Assembly: GCF_036226445.1 (NCBI RefSeq) | Contig: NZ_CP108474.1 | Span: 6,572,001-6,636,000, forward strand | Length of the DNA stretch: 64,000 nucleotides | Direction of reading: 5' to 3' | From: Streptomyces sp. NBC_01255 | GTDB taxonomy: Bacteria; Actinomycetota; Actinomycetes; Streptomycetales; Streptomycetaceae | Shown: positions 55,389 to 64,000 of the stretch, one piece after another | How positions within the stretch are numbered: the first letter of the stretch is position 1 | Layout: the number at the start of each line of letters is the position of its first letter | Notes under the pieces: model-generated | Told to the model about the DNA's origin: nothing | Seen by the model: only the letters and a program-made list of their open reading frames with translations | Database searches by the model: none | Translations under genes and position numbers: made by a program

Positions 55389-56318
55389 TCACGACCAGTC
55401 CCAGTCGATCCCCAGGATCCCCGGGCGCACCCCCTGCTCCACGAGGTGCACCGTGCGGTGCCTGCCGCTCAGCGTCAGCTCCGCCCGGCCCCCGCGCGGC
55501 GCGCCCGCCGAGGTCTGGGCGAACCTCCGGCACCGCACCGGAAGCGCCGCCTCGTCGAAGTGCACCTGAAGCACGTACTGCCCGCCGGCGAAGCTGAACC
55601 CGCGCACGTACTCCCCGCTCGGACCCGCCGTGCCGTCCTCGAACCCGTACGAGAACAGGTGCGTGTCCCCGGCCCGCAGCCGCGCGTCGAAGAGCAGCTC
55701 CGCGACCACCACGCCCGTCCCGGCATGCCACCGCACCCGCCCGGTGCGGCAGTTCTCCACGGCCCGCACCACCACCCGGGACGGATCGCACCCCGGATCC
55801 CCGTGGTGGATGGCCAGATACCGGTCGACCCCGTCCCGGTGCGCCCGCACGACGTGCTGCGACTCGCGCCCCACCAGCTCCCGCGCCGCCCCGACCCGTA
55901 CCCGCTCGTGGTGCCCCACCGTGTGCAGCCCGCCGTCCGCCGGCGACTCCAGCTCCGCGAGCAGCTCCTCGACCGACCCGGACGCCTCCACCAGTGAGCG
56001 ATACGACCGGCCCGCCGGGCGCTCCACCTCGGCCCGGCCGGCCGCGTCCTCCGACAGGAGCCGGAGCAGCGAGTTCCCGGGCAGCTGGAGCACCTCCTCC
56101 AGTGCGCGCACGGCCTTCAGGGACTCCGGCCGCTGCGGCCGCCGGGCGCCCTGCTGCCAGTAGCTCAGGCTCGTCACGCCGACCCTGATGCCCCGGTGCG
56201 CCAGATGGTGCTGGACCCGCTGGAGCGGCAGCCCGCGCACGGCGAGCGCCGTGCGCAGCGCCAGATGGAAGGGGCCGGTGTGCAGCAGCTGCACCAGATC
56301 GGCCTCGGTGTGGCTCAC
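55389..56318 (-). CDS. HTH (XRE-like) DNA-binding protein of unknown role
   Basis: A 309-residue protein. The first 75 residues form a helix-turn-helix of XRE/Cro type (LALRTALAVRGLPLQRVQHHLAHRGIRVGVTSLSYWQQGARRP). Residues about 110-305 are a beta-rich domain that I do not recognise (FSYGFEDGTAGPSGEYVRGFSFAGGQYVLQVHF). GTG 56318 has GAGGAG six bases upstream. It is divergent from the peptidase gene and may regulate it. Confidence 0.72.
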   Translation of the reverse strand: MSHTEADLVQLLHTGPFHLALRTALAVRGLPLQRVQHHLAHRGIRVGVTSLSYWQQGARRPQRPESLKAVRALEEVLQLPGNSLLRLLSEDAAGRAEVERPAGRSYRSLVEASGSVEELLAELESPADGGLHTVGHHERVRVGAARELVGRESQHVVRAHRDGVDRYLAIHHGDPGCDPSRVVVRAVENCRTGRVRWHAGTGVVVAELLFDARLRAGDTHLFSYGFEDGTAGPSGEYVRGFSFAGGQYVLQVHFDEAALPVRCRRFAQTSAGAPRGGRAELTLSGRHRTVHLVEQGVRPGILGIDWDWS

Positions 56319-56553
56319 GAGGGCTCCTCAGTGAACGTTCACGACGGGGGAGCGGACCGTCGCGCCGCGAGCGGTGTGCGGGCAGGTGGGCCGAGGGCGT
56401 CCGTTCACACCCGGGTCACACCGTTCACAGTCCGATGTCACCCCGCATTGAAGCGTGTTGACCCGCTCCCGACAACGGCCGATGCTCCTGACCAGCGTCC
56501 GGACGCGCTCCTCCACTCCCCACATCCCCACCCCCCTCCACGGGAGGAACGCG

Positions 56554-57141
56554 ATGCGCAGCAGGAAACTGTCCCTCGCGGCACTCGCCGCAGCCGCCCT
56601 CTTCCTCGTCCCCACCACCTCGGCGTCCGCCGCGCCGGCAGGTGAGGACGTCTCCGCCCTCGGCTCCAAGCAGCTGAACATCACCATGCAGGCACAGCAG
56701 AAGACCAACTGGTGCTGGGCCGCCGCCGGCAACACCATCGCCACCTGGTTCGGCCGCAACTACAGCCAGAACCAGTTCTGCAACGCCGCCTTCAACCGCC
56801 AGCAGGGCTACGACTGCCCCAACAACCAGGCCACCCTCGGCAACGTCCAGACCGGACTCAGCTGGGCGGGCGTCAACCCCGGCTCGTACGTGACCGGCTG
56901 GCTGCGCTACCCGACCGTGCAGACCGAGATCAACGCGAACCGGCCCATCGAGACCCGCATCCAGTGGTCCAGCGGCGGCGGTCACATGCACGTGATCTAC
57001 GGCTACGACGACGCCAACAGCTGGGTCTACTGGGGCGACCCGTGGCCCTCCAGCGACCGCTACAACTGGGCCTCGCACGCCTGGTACGTCAACAACAACT
57101 CCTTCTCCTGGACCCACTCGCTCTACCGGATCGGGGCGTGA
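56554..57141 (+). CDS. Secreted papain-like cysteine peptidase (C39 type)
   Basis: A 195-residue exported protein. A signal peptide (LSLAALAAAALFLVPTTSASA) is followed by a papain-fold domain: QAQQKTNWCWAAAGNTI with nucleophile Cys54, GGGHMHVIYGYDD with His144 or His146, and YWGDPWPSS with Asp162. Cys76 and Cys88 may pair. The form is like C39-type and staphopain-like peptidases. ATG 56554 has GGGAGG. Its stop overlaps an in-frame GTG of the next gene, so the pair is probably coupled. Confidence 0.88.
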   Translation: MRSRKLSLAALAAAALFLVPTTSASAAPAGEDVSALGSKQLNITMQAQQKTNWCWAAAGNTIATWFGRNYSQNQFCNAAFNRQQGYDCPNNQATLGNVQTGLSWAGVNPGSYVTGWLRYPTVQTEINANRPIETRIQWSSGGGHMHVIYGYDDANSWVYWGDPWPSSDRYNWASHAWYVNNNSFSWTHSLYRIGA

Positions 57142-57146
57142 CGACG

Positions 57147-57923
57147 ATGAACGGACGTGCCATCGGCGCCGGTCTGCTGACCACCGCCGCCCTCGTCGCC
57201 CTCGGGGCGCTCCCGGCCGCCGCCGCGGAGAGCCTGCCGGCCGCGCCGACCCCCGAACAGGCCGCCTCCGCGCCGCAGACCCTGGACACCCTGTCTCGGT
57301 TCTTCGCCCGGGACGGGGCGCTCGCCCGCTCGGCGGCCGCCCCGCGCGTCGAGGGCGGATCCGTGCCGGTACGGATCCTCTCCCCGGACTTCGTCGCCGG
57401 GAAGGCGGGGGCGCCGGTCGCCCGCGTCGAGTTCCGGGCCAGCCGGGCCGTCGCCTCGGACGGCCAGAAGGCCTCGCTGTGGACGGTGAAGCAGCCGGGC
57501 GGCTGGCAGGTCGTGAACATCGCCACCGGCGACGACGAGATCCGGTACGCCGAGCAGGGCGGGCGCGTGCTGCCCGGCGGCGTCGTCTTCCGGGAACCGC
57601 AGATCGACGCCTGGTACGTCCAGAAGGGGGCGAAGGTGCTGCCGCTGGACGAGGACGCGGTGCGGGCGGTCGGGAAGAACGGGACGAGTCTGGCCTCGTA
57701 CCGGGAGCGGGTCGCTCGCGACTACGGGGACAAGCTGCCGGGCTCGGCGTACGCGAAGAAGGGCGCGGCGGGCGGGTACGCGCCGGGCGTGGCCGCACCA
57801 GTGCCTCACGAGGAGCCCGCCGTCACGGTGGCCTCCACCGCGGCGGGCGCGGGGGCGGTCCTGGCGCTCGCCCTGATCGGCACGACGGCGATACGCCGCC
57901 GCCGCGCGCACCAGGAGCCCTGA
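57147..57923 (+). CDS. Membrane-anchored partner of the cysteine peptidase
   Basis: A 258-residue protein with an N-terminal signal (GAGLLTTAALVALGALPAAAA), an external domain of unknown fold (about 30-215) and a C-terminal helix (STAAGAGAVLALALIGTTAI) ending in RRRRA. The start could be the GTG at 57138 (four-base GTGA overlap with the peptidase gene) or ATG 57147. Tight pairing suggests it holds, inhibits or is a substrate of the peptidase. No family recognised. Confidence 0.75.
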   Translation: MNGRAIGAGLLTTAALVALGALPAAAAESLPAAPTPEQAASAPQTLDTLSRFFARDGALARSAAAPRVEGGSVPVRILSPDFVAGKAGAPVARVEFRASRAVASDGQKASLWTVKQPGGWQVVNIATGDDEIRYAEQGGRVLPGGVVFREPQIDAWYVQKGAKVLPLDEDAVRAVGKNGTSLASYRERVARDYGDKLPGSAYAKKGAAGGYAPGVAAPVPHEEPAVTVASTAAGAGAVLALALIGTTAIRRRRAHQEP

Positions 57924-58038
57924 GCCGCCACCCGGTTGCGGCACGGAGCCCGGGGGAGCCGCCACTCGGTCGCATCGCGCCGCCCGGGAGCGCTGAGCCG
58001 CCCCCGCGCCCGGCACGGGCCGCCCCGCCCCCCCCGCC
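57924..58038. other. Start of a 605-bp gene-free, repeat-rich gap
   Basis: The gap 57924-58528 has no convincing gene. This first part is plain GC-rich sequence; the rest consists of tandem and inverted repeats listed separately, except for 58477-58528, in which I see nothing. Confidence 0.7.
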
Positions 58039-58145
58039 GTGGGAGGTACGGGCGTGCCGCCCCGCCCCCCGTTGTGGGAGGTACGGGCGGTGCCGCCCCG
58101 CCCCCCGTTGTGGGAGGTACGGGCGGTGCCGCCCCGCCCCCCGTT
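58039..58145 (+). repeat. Three tandem 36-bp repeats
   Basis: Units at 58039-58073 (35 bp, one G missing), 58074-58109 and 58110-58145 each begin GTGGGAGGTACGGGCG and end CCCCCCGTT. The last unit's end is also the start of hairpin copy B, as though the repeats grew from the hairpin's edge. Confidence 0.95.
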
Positions 58146-58217
58146 GTGGGCATTCGTCCCGCTGGGGCGGGACGGGTGGGCACAACGGGACGGCGCCCCT
58201 TGCCGGGCCTAGGCTTC
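58141..58217 (+). repeat. Hairpin repeat, copy B
   Basis: Outer arms CCGTTGTG (58141-58148) and CACAACGG (58181-58188) enclose inner arms CGTCCCGC and GCGGGACG. The 3' flank GACGGCGCCCCTTGCCGGG and CCTAGGC matches copy A. Relative to copy A, each outer arm has one extra base, a T on one side and its partner A on the other. Confidence 0.9.
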
Positions 58218-58290
58218 CGGGCCTGGACCCGCACCATGTGCGCGCCGCGCTCGTGGTGCGGGTAGGCGCAGGGAGCGGAGGCGCCCGCGA

Positions 58291-58350
58291 AGGGCGCCGT
58301 CCCGTGTGCCCACCCGTCCCGCCCAGCGGGACGATTGCCCACACGGGGGG
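58291..58350 (-). repeat. Hairpin repeat, copy C, inverted
   Basis: The same element on the other strand: arms CCCGTGTG (58301-58308) and CACACGGG (58340-58347), inner arms CGTCCCGC and GCGGGACG with a 3-base loop. It faces copy B across about 75 bases, which themselves contain inverted CCCGCACCA/TGGTGCGGG. Confidence 0.9.
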
Positions 58351-58368
58351 TGGGTGCGGCGCACGCGG

Positions 58369-58476
58369 GGGTGGGTGACGTCCTGCGGGGTGCGGGTCCC
58401 CGCGAGGGTGGGAACGTCCTGCGGGCCGCGGGTTTCCGCCGGGGGCCAACGCCCTGCGCGGTGCGGGTCCACGCAG
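58369..58476 (-). repeat. Degenerate 37-bp tandem repeats beside copy C
   Basis: Two related 37-bp units (58369-58405, 58406-58442) and a weaker third (58443-58476) share a core CGTCCTGCGGG and GCGGGT. They lie on the 5' side of copy C when read in its orientation, as the direct repeats do for copies A and B. Confidence 0.75.
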
Positions 58477-58528
58477 GTGGGCGGAGTGCGGGCAGCCTTC
58501 GGGGGCCGCCGGGCGTGGGGGCGGGCGG

Positions 58529-59269
58529 TCAGCGGGACAGGTAGCCGCCGTCTACCGGGAGGATCGCGCCTGTGATGAAGGACGCTTCGTCCGAGGCCAG
58601 GAAGAGGATCGCGGCCGCCACCTCCTCCGGCGTGCCGAAGCGGGCCATCGGGTGGGCCCGGAGGACCTCCGAGAGGTACTCCGGGCCGCCGGGCTCCACG
58701 CGGGCGGCCGCGACCCGCTCCGTCTCGATCGTGCCCGGGGCCACCGCGTTCACCCGGATCCCGCGCTCCGCCCACTCCACCGCCAGGTGCTAGGTGAGCC
58801 CGCTCGCCACGAACTTCGCCGGGCCGTAGACCGCCTGCCGTGCCTGCCCGGCGACCCCCGAGATCGACGACGTGCACACGATCGCCCCGCCGCCCGAGAC
58901 GAGCATCGCCTCGATCGCGTACTTGCAGGTCAGGAACATGCCCCGGCCGTCGACGGCCATGACCGCGTCGAAGTCCGCCGGCTCGGCCTCCGTGATGTCG
59001 AGGAGCGGGATGACGCCGGCGTTGGCCACGAGCACGTCGAGCCGTCCGAAGCGCTCCACCGCGGTTTCGATCATCCGCCGGGCGTCCTCCACAAGGGAGA
59101 CGTCGCCGATCACGGGGACGACCCCCTCCAGCGTCGCGAGACCGTCCCCGTCGAGGTCCGCGGCCACGACCCGTGCCCCCTCGGAGAGGAAACGCTTCGT
59201 CGTCGCCCGGCCGATCCCGCTCGCCGCGCCCGTGATCACACACACCCGTCCCGCCAGCTGATTCGCCAT
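58529..59269 (-). pseudogene. Short-chain dehydrogenase broken by one in-frame TAG
   Basis: Read through, the frame codes a 246-residue classical SDR: VCVITGAASGIGRATTKRF, NAG in LVANAGVIP, catalytic Ser in CTSSISG, and YGPAK. Codon 160 (58790-58792) is TAG, between GLT and HLAVEWAERGIRVN, where family members usually have a sense codon; CAG is one base away. Everything after it stays in frame and conserved, to PVDGGYLSR. The break is therefore recent, or a base-call error. A truncated product would lack part of the substrate-binding and dimer region. ATG 59269. Confidence 0.85.
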
Positions 59270-59327
59270 GCTTCGCCAACGAGCGCGCGAGGCCGGAGTG
59301 TCGGTCCCCGCCAGTAGGGTGGGGAGC

Positions 59328-61313
59328 ATGGCAGACCCCTCCAGCTACCGCCCCAAGCCGGGGCAGATCCCCGACTCGCCGGGGGTCTACAAATTCCGCG
59401 ACGAGCACCGCCGGGTGATCTACGTCGGCAAGGCGAAGTCCCTGCGTCAGCGGCTGGCGAACTACTTCCAGCCGCTCGTGAGCCTGCACCCGCGCACGGC
59501 CACCATGGTGACGACCGCCGCCTCCCTGGAGTGGACCGTCGTCTCGACCGAGGTCGAGGCGCTCCAGCTGGAGTACTCCTGGATCAAGGAGTACGACCCC
59601 CGGTTCAACGTGAAGTACCGGGACGACAAGAGTTATCCGTACCTCGCGGTCACGCTCGACGAGGAGTTCCCGCGCGTCCAGGTCCTGCGCGGCCACAAGA
59701 AGAAGGGCGTGCGCTACTTCGGGCCGTACGCGCACGCGTGGGCGATCCGCGAGACCGTCGACCTGATGCTGCGGGTCTTCCCGGTGCGGACCTGCTCGGC
59801 GGGGGTCTTCCGGAACGCCGCTTCGGCCGGCCGCCCCTGTCTCCTCGGCTACATCGGCAAGTGCTCGGCGCCCTGCGTCGGCCGCGTCACACCCGACGAG
59901 CACCGCGAACTGGCCGAGGAGTTCTGCGACTTCATGGCCGGCCGCACCGGCACGTACATCCGCCGGCTCGAGAAGCAGATGATGATCGCCGCCGAGGACA
60001 TGGAGTACGAGAAGGCCGCCCGGCTCCGTGACGACATAGAGGCCCTGCGCCGGGCCATGGAGAAGAGCGCGGTCGTCCTCGCCGATGCCACGGACGCCGA
60101 CCTGATCGCCCTCGCCGAGGACGAGCTGGAAGCCGCCGTCCAGATCTTCCACGTGCGCGGCGGACGTGTGCGTGGCCAGCGCGGCTGGGTCACCGACAAG
60201 GTCGAGGCCGTCGACACGGCCGGGCTCGTCGAGCACGCGATCCAGCAGCTGTACGGGGAGGAGAGCGGCGACACGGTCCCCAAGGAGGTCCTGGTCCCGG
60301 CGCTGCCGGAGGACACCGAGGCCGTCACCGCCTGGCTCGCCGGCCGGCGCGGCTCCAACGTCTCGCTGCGGATCCCGCAGCGCGGCGACAAGAAGGACCT
60401 GATGGCGATGGTCGCGCGCAACGCGCAGCAGGCGCTCGTCCTGCACAAGACCAAGCGCGCCAGCGACCTGACCACCCGCTCCCGGGCCCTGGAGGAGATC
60501 GCCGACGCCCTGGACCTGGACTCGGCGCCGCTGCGGATCGAGTGCTTCGACATCTCGCACCTGCAGGGTGAGGACGTCGTGGCCTCGATGGTCGTCTTCG
60601 AGGACGGGCTGCCCCGCAAGAGCGAGTACCGCCGCTTCCAGATCAAGGGCTTCGAGGGCCAGGACGACGTCCGCTCGATGCACGAGGTGATCAGCCGCCG
60701 CTTCAAGCGCTATCTCGCCGAGAAGGAGAAGACCGGCGAGTGGGTCGACGGGGACGGGGCCGATGGCGAGGTGCCGGCCGAGGACGACGGGCGGCCCAAG
60801 CGCTTCGCGTACCCGCCTCAGCTCCTGGTGGTCGACGGCGGGCAGCCGCAGGTCGCCGCCGCCCGGCGCGCCCTCGACGAGCTCGGCATCACCGACATCG
60901 CGGTCTGCGGGCTCGCCAAGCGCCTGGAGGAGGTCTGGCTCCCCGGCGACGACGACCCGGTGGTGCTGCCCCGCTCCAGCGAGGGCCTCTACCTCCTCCA
61001 GCGGGTACGTGACACGGCTCACGACTTCGCCATCCGCTACCAGCGCTCCAAGCGGACGAAACGCATCCGGACCAGCCCCCTGGACGCCGTCCCCGGCCTC
61101 GGCGACACACGGAAACAGGCGTTGATCAAGCATTTCGGCTCGGTGAAGCGGCTCCGGCAGGCGACAATCGAGCAGATCTGCGAGGTCCCCGGCATGGGCC
61201 GGAAGACCGCGGAATCGGTGGTCGTGGCCCTCGCCCAGGCGGCCCCGGCCGCACCCGCCGTGAACACGGCGACAGGAGAGATCATGGAAGACGACGGGGG
61301 CGGCACGGCATGA
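59328..61313 (+). CDS. uvrC: Excinuclease ABC subunit C
   Basis: A 661-residue nuclease making both incisions next to a lesion. The N-terminal GIY-YIG domain reads [27 protein letters not shown] (residues about 17-95). The UVR domain (about 205-240) binds UvrB, and the RNase H-like domain ([23 protein letters not shown] and [11 protein letters not shown]) holds the second active site. Tandem helix-hairpin-helix motifs finish the protein ([36 protein letters not shown]). ATG 59328 has GTGGGGAG just ahead. Its stop overlaps the rapZ start (ATGA). Confidence 0.98.
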   Translation: MADPSSYRPKPGQIPDSPGVYKFRDEHRRVIYVGKAKSLRQRLANYFQPLVSLHPRTATMVTTAASLEWTVVSTEVEALQLEYSWIKEYDPRFNVKYRDDKSYPYLAVTLDEEFPRVQVLRGHKKKGVRYFGPYAHAWAIRETVDLMLRVFPVRTCSAGVFRNAASAGRPCLLGYIGKCSAPCVGRVTPDEHRELAEEFCDFMAGRTGTYIRRLEKQMMIAAEDMEYEKAARLRDDIEALRRAMEKSAVVLADATDADLIALAEDELEAAVQIFHVRGGRVRGQRGWVTDKVEAVDTAGLVEHAIQQLYGEESGDTVPKEVLVPALPEDTEAVTAWLAGRRGSNVSLRIPQRGDKKDLMAMVARNAQQALVLHKTKRASDLTTRSRALEEIADALDLDSAPLRIECFDISHLQGEDVVASMVVFEDGLPRKSEYRRFQIKGFEGQDDVRSMHEVISRRFKRYLAEKEKTGEWVDGDGADGEVPAEDDGRPKRFAYPPQLLVVDGGQPQVAAARRALDELGITDIAVCGLAKRLEEVWLPGDDDPVVLPRSSEGLYLLQRVRDTAHDFAIRYQRSKRTKRIRTSPLDAVPGLGDTRKQALIKHFGSVKRLRQATIEQICEVPGMGRKTAESVVVALAQAAPAAPAVNTATGEIMEDDGGGTA

Positions 61314-62344
61314 CCGCGCAAGAGCAGCACAGCGACCAGCCGGACGAGAACGACCGGAACGATCAGCAGGACCAGCAGGCACAGCAGGACCCGCAGGACC
61401 AGAACGACCAGCACGACCGAGACGGAGCAGGACACGTGAGTACGGGCACGAAGGAGACCCCCGGCGACAACGGCGCCGAGGCGGCCATTCCCGAGCTGGT
61501 GATCATCTCCGGCATGTCCGGAGCCGGCCGGTCCACCGCGGCGAAGTGCCTGGAGGACCTCGGCTGGTTCGTCGTGGACAATCTGCCGCCCGCGCTGATC
61601 CCCACCATGGTGGAGCTCGGCGCCCGCTCCCAGGGCAACGTCGCCCGGATCGCCGTCGTCGTGGACGTCCGCGGCCGGCAGTTCTTCGACAACCTCAGGG
61701 AGTCCCTGGCCGACCTCGACTCCAAGCAGGTCACCCGCCGGATCGTCTTCCTGGAGTCGTCCGACGACGCCCTGGTCCGGCGCTTCGAGTCGGTCCGCAG
61801 GCCGCACCCCCTCCAGGGCGACGGCCGGATCACCGACGGCATCGCCGCCGAGCGGGACCTGCTGCGCGAGCTGCGCGGCGACGCCGACCTGGTGATCGAC
61901 ACCTCCAGCCTCAACGTCCACGAGCTGCGCGCCAAGATGGACGCCCAGTTCGCCGGGGACGATGAGCCCGAGCTCCGGGCCACCGTCATGTCCTTCGGCT
62001 TCAAGTACGGCCTGCCCGTCGACGCCGACCTCGTCGTCGACATGCGCTTCCTGCCGAACCCCCACTGGGTCCCCGAGCTGCGCCCCTTCACCGGCCTCAA
62101 CGAGGAGGTGTCGAACTACGTCTACAACCAGCCCGGCGCCAAGGAGTTCCTGGACCGCTACACGGAGCTCCTCCAGCTGATCGCCGCGGGCTACCGCCGT
62201 GAGGGCAAGCGGTACGTGACCATCGCCGTGGGCTGCACCGGCGGCAAGCACCGCTCCGTCGCCACCGCCGAGCGGCTCGCCGCCCGCATCGCCGCCGAAG
62301 GGGTCGAGACCGTCGTCGTGCACCGGGACATGGGGCGCGAGTGA
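61310..62344 (+). CDS. rapZ: RapZ (YvcJ) nucleotide-binding protein
   Basis: A 344-residue protein of the RapZ/YvcJ family. Walker A is [18 protein letters not shown], with Arg in place of the usual Lys, common in actinobacteria. [44 protein letters not shown] and [16 protein letters not shown] are family blocks. In E. coli RapZ guides sRNA decay; the Streptomyces role is not settled. The first 45 residues are Gln/Asp-rich and repetitive, beyond the family core. ATG 61310 overlaps the uvrC stop; a GTG at 61436 near the core is an alternative start. Confidence 0.93.
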   Translation: MTAQEQHSDQPDENDRNDQQDQQAQQDPQDQNDQHDRDGAGHVSTGTKETPGDNGAEAAIPELVIISGMSGAGRSTAAKCLEDLGWFVVDNLPPALIPTMVELGARSQGNVARIAVVVDVRGRQFFDNLRESLADLDSKQVTRRIVFLESSDDALVRRFESVRRPHPLQGDGRITDGIAAERDLLRELRGDADLVIDTSSLNVHELRAKMDAQFAGDDEPELRATVMSFGFKYGLPVDADLVVDMRFLPNPHWVPELRPFTGLNEEVSNYVYNQPGAKEFLDRYTELLQLIAAGYRREGKRYVTIAVGCTGGKHRSVATAERLAARIAAEGVETVVVHRDMGRE

Positions 62345-63366
62345 AGCCGTACCGTCGCCGCGCCTCCACCCTCACGCCGCGGCGCGCGCTCCGCAGGCGC
62401 GGCGCCCAGCCGAAGGTCGTCGCGCTGGGCGGCGGCATGGGCCTGTCGGCCTCCCTGGCCGCCCTCCGCCGGATCACCGGCGACCTCACCGCCGTCGTCA
62501 CCGTCGCCGACGACGGGGGCTCCAGCGGCCGGCTCCGGGAGGAGCTCGGCGTGCTGCCCCCTGGCGACCTGCGCAAGGCGCTCGCCGCGCTCTGTGGGGA
62601 CGACGACTGGGGCCAGACCTGGGCCCGGGTGATCCAGCACCGCTTCCAGTCCAAGGGCGAGATGCACGGTCACGCCGTCGGCAATCTGCTGATCGTCGCC
62701 CTCTGGGAGCAGCTCGGCGATCCCGTGCAGGCCCTGGACCTGGTGGGCAGGCTGCTCGGCGCCCAGGGCCGGGTGCTGCCCATGTCCGCCGTACCGCTGG
62801 AGCTCCAGGCCCTGGTCAAGGGGCACGACCCGGAGCGGCCGGACGACGTGGACACCGTGTGCGGTCAGGCGACGGTGGCGCTCACCCCGGGTGACGTGCA
62901 GTCCGTCCACCTCGTGCCGCACGACCCGCCGGCCGTGCCCGAGGCGGTCGCGGCCGTGCTCGACGCGGACTGGGTGGTCGTGGGTCCGGGCTCCTGGTTC
63001 TCCTCCGTGATCCCGCACCTTCTCGTGCCCGAAATCCTCGACGCGCTCGTGGAGACGAAGGCCCGGAAGGTGCTCTCGCTGAACCTCGCTCCGCAACCCG
63101 GAGAAACAGAGGGCTTCTCTCCGCAGCGTCATTTGGAGGTTTTGGGACGACACGCCCCTAAACTCGCCCTGGACGTGGTGCTCGCCGACGAGGCTGCCGT
63201 GCCCGATCGCGAGTCCCTCGCCGATGCCGCCAAGCGGCTCGGTGCCGCGGTCGAGCTGGCGCCGGTGGCCGGGCCCGACGGCTCCGCGAAGCATGACCCG
63301 GAGCTGTTGGCCGCCGCGTACGACCGTATTTTTCGGATGCATGGAAGGATCGGCCCATGGCGATGA
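62341..63366 (+). CDS. yvcK: YvcK-family protein (CofD-like fold)
   Basis: A 341-residue protein whose Bacillus homolog binds UDP-GlcNAc and is needed for cell shape and growth on gluconeogenic carbon. Family blocks: [61 protein letters not shown] and [20 protein letters not shown] 62341 overlaps the rapZ stop by four bases. An Arg-rich first 25 residues precede the core. Confidence 0.95.
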
Positions 63367-64000
63367 CGGCAGCGGTGAAGGACGAGATCTCCCGGCTTCC
63401 CGTCACCCGGACCTGCTGCAGGAAGGCAGAGGTCTCGTCGATCCTGCGGTTCGCGGGCGGGCTGCACCTGGTGAGCGGCCGCATCGTGATCGAGGCGGAG
63501 CTGGACACGGCGATGGCGGCGCGCCGCCTGAAGCGGGACATTCTGGAGATCTTCGGACACAGTTCCGAACTGATCGTGATGGCCCCCGGCGGGCTGCGGC
63601 GCGGCTCGCGCTTCGTGGTGCGGGTGGTGGCAGGCGGCGACCAGCTGGCCCGCCAGACGGGCCTCGTGGACGGCAGGGGCCGCCCCATCCGGGGTCTCCC
63701 CCCGCAGGTGGTCTCCGGCGCGACCTGTGACGCGGAGGCGGCCTGGCGCGGCGCCTTCCTCGCCCACGGCTCGCTGACCGAGCCCGGCAGGTCCTCCTCG
63801 CTGGAGGTCACCTGCCCGGGACCGGAGGCGGCGCTCGCCCTGGTCGGCGCGGCCCGCCGGCTCTCCATCGCGGCGAAGGCCCGCGAGGTGCGGGGCGTGG
63901 ACCGGGTCGTCGTCCGCGACGGCGACGCGATCGGCGCCCTGCTGACCCGGCTGGGCGCGCACGAGTCGGTGCTGGCCTGGGAGGAGCGGCGGATGCGGCG
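63357..64000 (+). CDS. whiA: Sporulation regulator WhiA, 5' part only
   Basis: The first 214 codons of whiA; the gene runs past the window's end (full length is about 330 aa). The visible part contains the N-terminal LAGLIDADG-like domain ([36 protein letters not shown] ... [20 protein letters not shown]). The DNA-binding HTH lies beyond the edge. With WhiB, WhiA starts sporulation septation in aerial hyphae. ATG 63357 lies inside the end of yvcK (10-base overlap). This uvrC-rapZ-yvcK-whiA order is the standard Streptomyces arrangement. Confidence 0.97.

Noticed and set aside
58039..58476. CRISPR-like array
   Set aside because: Units are contiguous with no unique spacers between them, and no cas genes are near.
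61500..61530. RapZ Walker A with Arg instead of Lys as a defect
   Set aside because: The GAGRS form is usual for actinobacterial RapZ.

Overview
The window is a 64 kb piece of high-GC actinobacterial core chromosome, almost certainly Streptomyces. The evidence is a chaplin gene with a sortase signal, the start of whiA behind uvrC-rapZ-yvcK, mycothiol-type enzymes, frequent GTG starts with GGAGG ribosome sites, and TerD/TerC stress genes. No rRNA, tRNA, CRISPR array or prophage was seen.

Layout. 1-15040: hotdog thioesterase and FdhF-like molybdopterin oxidoreductase (minus), polA, a serine beta-lactamase-fold protein, a DUF4184 membrane protein, a large secreted lytic transglycosylase, a DUF3068 pair, helicase hrpB and a methyltransferase. 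15040-26600: rpsA with its own promoter and terminator, PAC2 protein, coaE, TPR protein, DUF6343, a lipoprotein, a coupled SNF2 helicase/SWIM-finger pair, a two-domain chaplin, DUF2293. 26560-35320: aminotransferase divergent from an HxlR regulator, secreted cupin, SDR-MerR pair, uridine kinase, then two mobile elements stacked on one CTAG site, then psuK-psuG (pseudouridine breakdown). 35320-41300: an operon of secreted phosphoesterase, MFS carrier and TolB-like protein, then an MFS carrier and an alkyltransferase. 41500-54860: MHYT sensor, uvrB, two TerD genes, a yybP-ykoY-type (Mn2+) riboswitch ahead of terC, MFS carrier, MBL hydrolase, mycothiol-dependent isomerase-like protein, uvrA. 54900-64000: Rieske lipoprotein, HTH protein, coupled secreted C39-like peptidase and anchored partner, a 600-bp repeat-rich gap, an SDR gene broken by one stop codon, and the overlapping genes uvrC-rapZ-yvcK-whiA (whiA runs off the end).

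How the genes work together. All three UvrABC excision genes and PolA, which fills the repair gap, lie in one window. TerD, a TerD-fusion protein and a riboswitch-led TerC form a metal/stress block. PsuG and PsuK catalyse consecutive steps. uvrC, rapZ, yvcK and whiA overlap each other and are probably co-transcribed.

The most unusual structures are: (1) a 1562-bp IS701-type element and a 161-bp foldback element sharing one CTAG site formed by the overlapping stop codons of two convergent genes, so that neither gene is harmed; (2) three copies of a GC-rich hairpin with a compensatory paired insertion, each preceded by its own direct repeats; (3) a serine hydrolase whose nucleophile position is glycine; (4) a five-unit repeat coding a basic histone-like tail on UvrA. 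All calls come from reading the sequence; no database search was run.
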